The notes beneath the pieces were generated by a model that was not told where the DNA came from, searched no databases, and saw only the letters and a list, made by a program, of their open reading frames with translations. Positions 1 through 10,400 of a stretch of DNA of 64,000 nt are shown here, one piece after another (position 1 is the stretch's first letter; every line of letters starts with the position of its first letter). Location: positions 62,001 through 126,000 of the forward strand of contig CAMQGK010000057.1 in assembly GCA_947000775.1 (NCBI GenBank), in the 5' to 3' direction. Origin of the DNA: Pterois miles (lineage: Eukaryota > Chordata > Actinopteri > Perciformes > Scorpaenidae). A program made the position numbers and the translations under genes.

Positions 1-850
1 ATCTATGCCTTTAAATCTATTTGCTAAAACAAAAATATGGAATATTTGGTTTAAGAAATATTGTAAGATATATTCACAATCTAGTTTCCATGATGTGATC
101 ATCATGGTTTAAATTTAGGTTGTTTCATCTACAGTTACTCAGCTGAAGTTACTGAATGATGCAAGAAAAATGTGTCATTTAACAACATTATAAGTATACT
201 ATGTTATTATATTATTATATTACATTATAAGTATACGAAGTACGAATAATACCTTTGTTGTACACCATTACAAATTGCTTGTACGGTAAATTAGCATGTA
301 TTGTTGTTTTCTTTTCCCTTACTTCCTCTCAGAGCGCCACATGGGACAAAAGTTGGCCCATCTCTTGCTTACTTCACAATTCATGCTGGTTTGAAATGGG
401 CATGAGATTATTTTGTGATGTAAATATTCTCAAGAACTTGCACTGTGTTACATCAGACAACTCATTTTAAGGTTCATATTGGAGAGTAACAACAAAAATA
501 AAGTTTTTGTACGTTGTATATTGTATTTGAAATACACTGAAAGATTGGGAACTTTGGATGAGAATAAAAAGGTAACATCATATCCATCATATCACTCCTT
601 CATATCAGATGGTTGCCGGAGCCATAAGGTCAGCCAGTCATCATCACATTTCTCCCCTTCTGGGTAGATTTCTGACAAAAATATGTTTTCCCCCCATAAA
701 TAGAGCCAAAAATAGATGTGGTGAACTTTATCAGACAAGCTAAACACCCTTCTAAGTCCTTTGCATCACTCTGACTCATGTCATCCAGTGATATACTTGT
801 TAGGTTGTGTCGTTCTTCTCTCCTGGTCAAAGCAGGATGTATGTGGTAAC
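1..850. other. Intergenic DNA upstream of elastase gene 1
   Basis: AT-rich sequence with only short chance reading frames on both strands. I see no exon with flanking splice sites and no recognisable protein similarity. A palindromic AT stretch near 195-235 (repeated ttatattatta) is low complexity. The last ~150 bp grade into the promoter of the first elastase gene. Confidence 0.5.
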
Positions 851-855
851 TGACC

Positions 856-889
856 GTGATAAACAGCGTGTGAGACAGACCACAGCTGC
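856..889 (+). promoter_or_regulatory. Conserved upstream module of elastase gene 1
   Basis: GTGATAAA, a short spacer, TGAGACAGACCACAGCTGC. The same order of blocks occurs upstream of elastase genes 2 (4311-4340) and 3 (15533-15560). The gap to the TATA box is 69 bp here. The right end is a CANNTG E-box (CAGCTG). Acinar-gene enhancers are known to use E-boxes bound by the PTF1 complex, so an exocrine-pancreas role is a reasonable inference; binding itself is not shown. Confidence 0.55.
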
Positions 890-958
890 ATACCTGGATT
901 TTGTCACAAGGGAAAGAACAGCCACACTTTTCCGGGCCGACTGAAGGTCGAATCGAGG

Positions 959-966
959 TATAAAAG
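959..966 (+). promoter_or_regulatory. TATA box of elastase gene 1
   Basis: TATAAAAG lies 59 bp upstream of the ATG at 1018. The same octamer sits upstream of the other two elastase genes, so this is the core promoter with a very short 5' UTR contained in exon 1. Confidence 0.85.
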
Positions 967-1017
967 AAGGAGAGAAGCGCTCGCTCCTTCGCAGAAACCT
1001 TCTGACGCACTGCAGAC

Positions 1018-3945
1018 ATGCTTAGGCTTCTGGTGTTGACAAGTCTCGCAGCCCTGGGTGAGAAAATGACAGCGCACACCGACTGCACTGTAAAACCATT
1101 CATTATTGATCTCTTTCTGTCTCTTTCGCTCTCTTGCTCTATCAGTCAGTCACTCTCTCCATCATCCAGTCAGTCACTCATTTTTAGTTTAGTCAACACG
1201 CAGAAGCTTCACATAATCTACTCTACCAGCACTTGCACTTTTGCTGCCCTCGTTTCCTCTTTCTGCAGGTCGAAAGCAAACTGTATTGTTGTGGGGAGAC
1301 CATGTATAAATCGTGCCCTCTGTTTTTTTTATGTTTTTAACCAGTGCTGGCTGAGCTGGAGCCCCAGCCCAGGTACCTGGAGGACAGCGTTGAAAGAGTT
1401 GTGGGGGGTGAGGTGGCCAGACCCAACTCCTGGCCCTGGCAGGTAATCTACCAATACAGAGCCACCATATCAGATTCACAAATCACACATTTTCATGTTT
1501 TGACACCTACATAACTTCTTCCCCTTAGATCTCTCTTCAGTACAAATCTGGCAGCAAGTACTACCACACATGCGGAGGAACCCTGATTGAGAGAGGCTGG
1601 GTTATGACCGCTGCTCACTGTGTGGACAGGTAACCTAATGATTAACTCATATGCATACTCAGTATTCTTTGGCTGTATGAGGTTTAGGTGTATTTCTGCA
1701 CATTTTTGTGATTACTTTTACTTAAATGTCCATAGCCTGCTTTTATCACAACGCCAAGGGGTGATTTATTTCAGTTTCTAAATGTCACCAGCACGAGGAA
1801 ACATATCACAGCCTCATTTATAACTGTCACATACCAATGGGATTCATTTACTTTATTAGAGAAAGAAAGAAAAGTGTCCAAACAAAGGAATAAAAAAATA
1901 AACAAAACCAGGAGTCATTTAATGGCATATTGTGACCTTTACTTTTTAGTTTATGGTAATAACAATTCATGCTGATCTGCAATTAGTCATTTGAGTCACA
2001 ACTATAATTGATTAACAATGTGTATTTTGGTTTACCTCTTTTTTTAAAAAAATAAATATTACAGCAAAAGGACCTGGCGCGTCATTCTCGGTGAACACGA
2101 CCTCTATAGCGACAGTGGCAGAGAGCAGATCATGACTGTCAGAGACGTTTACATCCATCCCAGATGGGACTCCGGCAGAGTGGCTAATGGGTGAGGGTTG
2201 TAATTTCTTCTACTCGCATGTTTTTGTTGATTCTGTTGTTTTAAAAATATTTCGACTTTTTAAGTTGAAGTAATTTAAGTAAGCTATGTGCATTTCTCAA
2301 ATATCTTTGGTCAAACCTGTAAGTTCTAAACTGGTAAAAAGCACTAGTCTAACCCACCAACAAAATGTCTTCCTTAGCAGTTTAGCATCTGTACAAAGTT
2401 ATTTTCACCTCCTCCTGTTTGATCCACGGATCTTTACCTCAGGTTCGACATTGCCCTGCTGCGTTTGTCTTCCGAGGCCACCCTTAACTCCTACGTCCAG
2501 CTGGGCTCTCTGCCTCAAAACGGACAGATTCTGCCCCACAACAACCTCTGCTACATCACTGGATGGGGACGCACTTCCAGTGAGTTCACTGCACGATCCC
2601 CTCATTTTTCAGTGTTTTTCTGTGAAGCTCAATGCATCTTACCTTCCCAATTTCACTTTGTCCAGCCGGTGGCAGCCTGTCCGCTCAGCTGAAGCAGGCC
2701 TACCTTCCTCTGGTTGACCACAGGACCTGCAGCAGCTATGGCTGGTGGGGCAGCACCGTCAAAACCACCATGGTGTGTGGTGGTGGTGGGGCCGAGGCTG
2801 GATGCAATGTGAGTCTCCTCCTACGTGACAACAGAAATTTGCAAATGATGTACTCTCAGTAACTGAAATTATATAATATCTTATTATAGAGGGCTTTTTT
2901 AAGAAGAGGAAGAAGTAGGCAGAAAATGTTGGACAACATTGGGCAAAAATCCCATAAACTTTCAGTATATTGTAATTCAAGTGTTTGCACTTGTGTCTGC
3001 ACCTCCTCATGGCTCTGTTTTCAGGCTTTAAAAAAATCTAGCCTGTGACAAGAGACTTTGACCCATCACAGGTCATGTCAGAGAGTGGGCATTCCTATTG
3101 GCTGTGCTGCAGCTGGTGGGCGGTGCTTGGTAGTTCCTCAACTGATCTCAACATGGCTGACGGATCACAAACTTTCTCATTTTACAGCTAAACTGTACAC
3201 TACAAGATATTTCTGAAAACATGTTAGGTGAGATATAGAAGTGATTGACAGCTGCTCAAATCCTGCAGATGCCATTAGGAGCACCGCAGGCTACTGGAGG
3301 TGTCAGGATATAGTGACCATTTTACAAAAAGAACTTTTTTTTATATCATATTTGCTCCATTTTTACCCATTTCTCGCTTTAACCCTTCAATAAAATAATG
3401 AAATAACTATGGTGTTATTTATATTTCATATCCCCCACTGAATGTCCACAAGACTGAAGATGCTCTCTTTAATCCTGTTCCTCTCAGGGTGACTCTGGTG
3501 GCCCTCTGAACTGCCTTGTTAATGGAAAATACTACGTCCATGGTATTGCCAGCTTTGTGTCTGGTATGGGATGCGACACGCCCAAGAAGCCCACCGTCTT
3601 CACCCGTGTCTCTGCCTACATCGACTGGATGGACTCTGTCAGTATTCAGGATATGTATATAAGATAAGATAAGATACGATATTCCTTTATTGGTCCCACA
3701 GTGGAGATATTCACACGTTACAAGCAGCAAAGTGGATAGTGCAAAAAACAAGAAGGATAGATTTTTAAAAAAAACAGTATTAATAAGATAAAATAAAATA
3801 AAATGTCCTATATCTATCATATCTGATAAAATAAGCTACAGAATAACTCCTCATCGGTGTAGGAATGCTTGTATAGATATGGGTTTTAGTTGCATTTGAT
3901 GTGTAATCCTTGTCTGCTTCTCCTCTTTTCCAGATCATGATGTAA
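1018..3945 (+). CDS. cela1: Elastase 1-like pancreatic serine protease, gene 1 (intact)
   Basis: Secreted chymotrypsin-fold (S1A) digestive endopeptidase, made as a zymogen. Exons: 1018-1057, 1345-1442, 1529-1629, 2065-2190, 2443-2579, 2666-2808, 3488-3637, 3934-3945; 807 nt, 268 aa, all GT-AG. Signal peptide is residues 1 to ~16. A short propeptide ends in Arg before the VVGG N-terminus of the mature enzyme. The triad is His76 (TAAHC), Asp124 (FDIALL) and Ser218 (GDSGGP). Val and Thr at the positions equivalent to 216 and 226 (SFVSG, KPTVFTR) give the closed S1 pocket of elastase 1, hence preference for small aliphatic P1 residues. Position 189 is Ala where human CELA1 has Ser. The last exon encodes only IMM. 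First of three tandem paralogues. The family call is firm; exact orthology among fish elastase-1 paralogues is not resolved. Confidence 0.93.
2996..3385 (+). repeat. Interspersed element, family A, partial copy in intron 6
   Basis: Begins near ctcctcatggctc and ends near catatttgctcc. Related copies lie at 14825-15326 (inverted), 21198-21746, 46206-46858 and 55490-55878. Shared blocks include CTCATTTTACAGC and TTCCTATTGGCTGT. It has no coding capacity, so it is probably a non-autonomous DNA element. Confidence 0.65.
3656..3770 (-). repeat. LINE/SINE 3' tail fragment in intron 7
   Basis: (ATAAG)n followed by attcctttattggtcccaca and agcagcaaagtggatagtgc. Reverse complements of the same tail occur at 41253-41314, 52121-52180 and at the ends of the full SINEs at 11208, 35549 and 55878. 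This looks like a 5'-truncated LINE insertion, a few tens of bases after the exon 7 donor. Confidence 0.65.
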
Positions 3946-4026
3946 ACAGACAAGTCATCCATGTCGCGACACATGAAGACACATGTTCATCATCTACTGT
4001 GCTTCCTTTTGTCTCATTCTGCAAAA

Positions 4027-4032
4027 AATAAA
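4027..4032 (+). terminator. Polyadenylation signal, elastase gene 1
   Basis: AATAAA located 82 bp after the TAA stop. It gives a short 3' UTR, as usual for pancreatic protease mRNAs. Confidence 0.75.
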
Positions 4033-4310
4033 GTAAATTAAACTTTGAGTGATGACTTTTTTCGCATTAGAACATTTACGCAACCACAGTCATGTGAGTC
4101 ACTGTGAAGGTTTTATTACTTTGATCAAACTGTCCTCCTACCCTGCAACAAAACATGTAAAAAGAACACCTAAACATACAAACTCAAATTAAAATGTTGC
4201 CAAAGACTGTGAAAGTAAATATTAAGCACTGGAGGTCCTGAGAAACACTTCATTTGTTCCAGTAAATCCAGTGTGATGTGGCAACACACCGTCACACGCT
4301 ATCACAAACT

Positions 4311-4340
4311 GTGATAAAGTCTGAGACGAACCACAGGTGC
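4311..4340 (+). promoter_or_regulatory. Conserved upstream module of elastase gene 2
   Basis: GTGATAAAGTC TGAGACGAACCACAGGTGC: the same block order as 856-889 and 15533-15560. The E-box is CAGGTG. The gap to the TATA box is 59 bp. Confidence 0.55.
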
Positions 4341-4399
4341 CTTTCTGACCGTAGCCAAGCTCAGCAGAGGCTGCACATCAAATGAATGTCAGCTCAGGG

Positions 4400-4407
4400 T
4401 ATAAAAG
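4400..4407 (+). promoter_or_regulatory. TATA box of elastase gene 2
   Basis: TATAAAAG followed by GAG, 44 bp upstream of the ATG at 4444. The retained core promoter suggests the gene is still transcribed. Confidence 0.8.
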
Positions 4408-4443
4408 GAGACATGCATTTAGACATGTGGAGACGCTGCAGAT

Positions 4444-7400
4444 ATGCTTGTGTTTCTGCTGTTCACCACTTTCACAGCCACAGGTAAGAACTACCAAGGC
4501 TGTGCTAAAAACAATATACTGCTGAAAAATGCAATCTTAGAAACTTGGGAAATAGGTAGAATTAACACAAGAGGTGGAACCGTGTTTAAATGGTGTTTTG
4601 ATGAGTTTCCTCTGTGCCTCCCTCAGCGCTGGCTGAGTTGGAGCTTCAGTCCAGCTACAAGGACGGAAGCATCGCAGGGAGAGTCGTGGGAGGTGAGGAG
4701 GTACATTATCACACCTCCTGGCCTTGGCAGGTACAGTATCACAAAGCCAGACAGAGCATGTTAAGAAAATACTGTGCAGGTACAAAAGCCTCTCATTATT
4801 TTACAATACAGGCAGAAGATACCAAAATACTTGAGAGGTTTGAAAATGGGCAATTCTGCATGTACCAGATGTTTCTGAAAGGTTAGCCTTCAGGTCTTAT
4901 GTTATCTCCTGGAAAATAATTTACAATACATTTTTGGGAAATGCTTTTTTTTTTTTATACACACTTTCTTGCTGAACGTTAGAAGAAAAAAACTCTTTTT
5001 GTCCATTATGAAGTTACAGCCAGCAGCTGGTTAGTTTAGCTTAGCACAAAGACTATAAACAGCTTGCAGAGCATGTCACAAAATCTAGCATCTCAGCATT
5101 TTTTTTTTTATCATGGATTTTGCTATTTTCAGATAGAACCATGCCGGCTGGTTCCAGTCTTTATGCTAAGCTAAGCTAACTGGCTGCTGGCCTCACATTC
5201 ATCAGCATACAGATATAAGAGATAATACCTAACTCTTGACAACAGAGAGAGTGTATTTCCCAAAATATCCAATAGGGATTGGGAATGGGATTTTTGGAGG
5301 GTAAAGGGTAAGAGTGCCATCTGCTGGCTGTTTACACCAAGTGTCAAAAAAAACTGCTGAACAGAAAACAAAACACTACACGGTGAATAAGATTCAAAAC
5401 CTGAAATGTGAACCGTCGGGGATGTCAAAGTTAATGCGATAACATTTGCGTTAACGCCACTAATTTCTTTATATAGTATAGACATTATAGTATAGTATAT
5501 AATATACAGTCAGATACCAAGGTTTTCATTTTGCAAGATACCAGTAGATTATTTATGCAATTTTAGCTGACATTTTAGCTAGCTGATCTTTGTCTAGATG
5601 ACTGTGTAGTCAGCATTTGGCTTGTAGATATGAAGGTACCCACCCATTTCTAAATTAGACATGAGCCTCCAAAGACTTACAGATTTTTCATTGCTGACAG
5701 ATTTAACTTTGACGCTAAGGCAAGAATACATCAATGACGGTACTGGGTGGCAAGATGTCCAGGTCCTCCTACTTCACATGGATCAATATCATTAACTAAC
5801 TTCAGTTTTATAATATATTATTTGCCCCGGTAAGCTTCTCTTGATATGGGCATCACTGATGCTCAGCAGTGGAAGACGTACCCAGATCTTTTACTTTTGT
5901 AAAAGCAGCAATATCACAGAGTAAAAATACTCTGTTACAAGTGAAAGCCCTGCATTCAAAATCTCACTTAAGTAAAAGTACAAAAGTGTTAGCATGAAAG
6001 TACCAAAAGTGAAAGAACTCATTATGCAGAATAGCTCATTTCAGAATGATGCGTATTACATTATTGGTTTATAATTATTGATCATCACTTTAAGGTTTCA
6101 AAATGCTAATTGTAATTACTTTATATGCTGCTGGGTCACTTAATCCATAATAATATACCATAGTCTATTAGCTGCTTTATATTTTTGATCATCAAAATCT
6201 GCAAAGTAACTAAAGCTGTCGAATAAATGTAGTGGAGTAAAAAGTAGCTGGAATATTGCCTCTGAGATGTAGCGGAGAAGTATGAAGTAGCACAAAATAC
6301 CTTAAATTTGTACTGTACAAAGTAAATATGCTGAGAAAATGTTCCCCCACTGCTGATGATGATGACAAATGACAAATGACAGATGAATAGACCGGTGACA
6401 GCTACCGTACTCTGCCCTCAACAAAAGGCAGCGCAGCCCCAGAACGCTCTGTGATTCCCATTCTCTATTATTACTTTAAGAAAACAGTACTTTCAAAAAA
6501 AGGTAAGGACATATTACATATACAGTTTCTACTAACTACTAATAAGCAAAAATGTGGTTATGCTTCTATAAATGCATCTTTTACAAAAATGGTTTTAATT
6601 TACAAATCTACACTCACTTATCAGCCGCTTCATTCTAATACAAGCTTGAAGGCAACATAAAGATACTGTGAGAATGAAAATAACTTTCCTTTAATGTTTT
6701 TAAGGTTGGGAGAAGTAACATTTTGTGAATGCTGCTCCAGGTTTCTCTCCAGTATCATTCAGATGGTTCCTATCACCATTTCTGTGGAGGAACACTGATC
6801 AGGACAGGATGGGTCATGACTGCTGCTCACTGTGTGTACAGGTAGCAGATAAATCCTCTATTCTTCTAATCTGTTTCACAGCACAGCAATTTTATATGCA
6901 CACATATTTGTTTTCTTCAGATTCTAGTTTTGTCTTGTTTACACCACCCGTGCATAAATGTGTTTTCTGCATCTTTCCTTTTCTTTGTTTCTCACCTCTC
7001 TTATAATGTTTTACTGTGTGAAACAAATAAACTAACACAAGCTGAAACAGTTCCAGCTATATTCGCGTGGTCCTCGGTGATCTCATCCTGCACTCCAGCC
7101 ATAATACTGAGCAAGTAAGGAGTGTCATCAGCGTTTATATCCATCCTGAGTGGAACAATGACAGCATCTCCTCTGGGTGGGTTCATCTGTTATTGCACTA
7201 TAGTATCTGTCTAATTCTCACAGGCGACATACAGTAAACTTTTTTTGTAAACTTTTTTTTTAAAGGGGGCAATATGAAAAACTCTATTTTTCAGTGCTTG
7301 TGCTGATATATTTGGGTATCTGGCATGTCTACCAAACCACAAACTGTGAAATAAGACGACCCAGTCAGTGTTTTGTGAGCTGCCGATCATAAAACGTGAT

Positions 7401-10400
7401 TCAACAAGACACCAGTCACCTGCAGGCTCATTAGAATATATTGCCCACAGCTTGAGAACTACCTTTGCAAAGGTGCACCATATTTTTCTCACAAGCCAAT
7501 CAGCAGACTGAGCTTTAAGTCCCCATCCAGCCGGTTTTACCTCCAGTTTTTTTGGTTAACGTTCTTTCTCAAACAGAGAATGGGGGTGTGGTTAATAGTC
7601 ATACATAATTCATTACCATCGCAACCAGACTGTTTTTCAACCCAGTTTAGATTAAACCACTTTAGATGACTTGACTGTTTATCAGATGACAAATGAAACA
7701 AGAAATAGTGCAATACACCGACTCCCTCTCATTCGCTCTCTTCTTTACCGTCCCCTCCTGGCGAGGCTGCCGTCTGGCTGCTGCTGCACCGAGCAGCTGC
7801 GACGCCAGTCACAGCACACCGGAGGGCAGATAGACATGTTGCTGTTCGTTGATTAAAATGTAGTTTAAGGACGTTTTGGAGGAGCACCGTCCACCAGCAC
7901 CGGCTGCTCTAGCCTCAGCTCCAAGTACAGACACAGCACCGGGCTGCACTGTGGTTGTTTGTTTCTCTAACGGGACAGTTCTCTTGTTTTCTCTTGGGCT
8001 GAAAATGGTGCTAACCTTCCTGGCATGTTAGATGCCCACACACCTCCGGTATCAACTGCTTTCTGTTAATTTATCTCTGGCAGGAGGAGATCATAAAGGG
8101 AGCGAGTGAGGGACAGTAATTGTTGTGTCTGCCAGTGAGATTTCATATAGTCCACTGCACTGACTGCACCTGTTCACTATACACACAAATGCGGATTTGA
8201 AAATAAACACGCTAAACTAAGGTGAAGGAAACTAAAAAATAATGTGAAAACGCTCAGTTAGCTGATGCAACAAGTTGGGCTGGCTAACTACACTTAACTA
8301 GCTTACTAACTAGAAAGACAAACTTACAAACAGATAAACAGATTTATCAGTTTGCTGCTGGTCAGACTGAAACAAGCGTGAGTGCACCTGGGCAAGCTTG
8401 GAGGATGACGTAGGACTTGAAATATCATAGTAATGTCAAAATACACTGGAGGGGGGGCTTTAAAGAGACAGACGCTAAAACGGAGCGTTTCAGACAGAGT
8501 GAATACAGATTTATTCAAACGGGTAACATGAGAAAAATAATGTTTTGGTTTTTTTTACATTAAAGCATGTCAGCATGTTCTAGTAGAAATCCAAAATACA
8601 AGTATGAACCTGAGAATGAGCATGACAGGTCCCCTTTAAGATCTTAGTTTCCCACAAGTTTAGCCTTAGTTTTACAGTGTTTTACATTGAGCTAATGTCA
8701 GATTTTAATGGGTCTGATAGCTGCCTTTGAATTACAAGTCATTAATATGTTTTATGTATCGTGTAGAAGAAATTCACACAGTCCTATTGTTTGACCTTTA
8801 GTAATGACATCGCCCTGCTGCAGCTGTCTTCTGCAGCCACAGTGACCTCTTATGTGCGTCCAGCCTATCTGCCTCCTTATGGAGAGATCCTGCCCCATAA
8901 CCACCCCTGCTACATCACCGGATATGGACGCATCTCCAGTGAGCCCAACACAACTCCTCACACTCCTTATTCTGACCGGAAAGTGTGCAGTCATCAATAC
9001 TTGGCTCTATACTATGTGTACCTACAGCTGGAGGGAGTATGTCAAACAGAATGAGGCAGGCCTACCTTCCTGTTGTGGACCACCAGACCTGCACCAGCTC
9101 CGGCTGGTGGGGCAGCACCATCAAGACCACCATGATCTGTGCTGGAGGAGGCACCCAGTCAGGATGCAACGTGAGTCTGTTGACAGGGGAAATATGAAAT
9201 ACTATATGTAGCATCCCAGTCGAAATAATAACAGCCTAGACTGATGATCTAATGCAGTTTATGCTGTTTATATTAACTCCACCGACCAACCAGAGAGCTA
9301 AACAAGAATTAGCTAAACAAGCACAAGGCGGAGTAAATACATTAGCGTTAAACTCTGTTAGCATCACTTCCTAAAAGTTAGCAAATTGCTCGATAATGTG
9401 ACACAAATGAATGCAGTTAATACCTAGCTGCTCTTTCGACTGCAGCTAAACTCCCGTTATACTCTCCCCGTTCATCCGTATAACTTGTTTATCTGCTCTG
9501 CTGTTCATCTCCTGTTAACATCACTGCTCTGTTTTCCGTTTTCTATCAAGTTCCTGCCACCTGTCTCTAATGTATTTTCAAAATAAAAGCACTTCCGTCT
9601 TCACAGGAAATAACAAAACATAAAAGCAAGATATTGGTGCCTTCAAATGGGGTCATATTTACTGTGTTTACCAGTGGGCTCCACTGGGTCCTTATTCACA
9701 ACCTTGTAAGTGGAAAGTTTCTGAAAGCTACAAGTTCACGACCTGTGATGTGTTTGCTGACGTTGTGAGAAATGGTGGAGCCCATGGAGGTTCATTAATC
9801 AGTGCCTAATAAGTTAATATTGTGCAGTATATTGTAATTCTGGTCTGGGCTAACATTTTAGCAAGCGAGCATGTGGGTAATATAATACAGGAAATACAAA
9901 GTAATAATGACAGAGGGAAAAGATGAGGTCATTGAGAATTTCAACATTTTCCTCAGACATAAAATTACCAAGAAAAACAATATATGACTAAAATTACAAT
10001 ATACTGTACAATATTAACTTATTATGCACCAAAAAATTAACTTTCATGGCCGTCACCAATTCTCACAATGTCAACAAACACGTCACAAGTCATGAACTCT
10101 GAGCTTTCAGAAACTTTCCACTTATCAGGTCGTGAATACGACATGAGGGGGACGTTTATATGGACCCAACTCATAAACACAGTAAACATGACCCCGTCTG
10201 AAGGCACCAATATATCCAAAACATTACAAACATACTTAACACATGTGAAACCAGCTGTGTGCATTTTGGGTCTTTTTATGAATAGAGAGAAGAATTATTT
10301 ATCAAAATCAAAAAAACAAAAAACATTAAAATATTAAAAAAAAAACCTTGTTGTTCAGCAGCAGCTGAGCAAATCTGCCAAACTGTTCCAATCCTTAATC

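Noticed and set aside
905..920. Canonical PTF1 bipartite site (E-box plus TTTCCC) in the gene 1 promoter
   Set aside because: A GGGAAA is present but its orientation and spacing relative to the E-box do not match the known bipartite arrangement, and it is not shared by genes 2 and 3.
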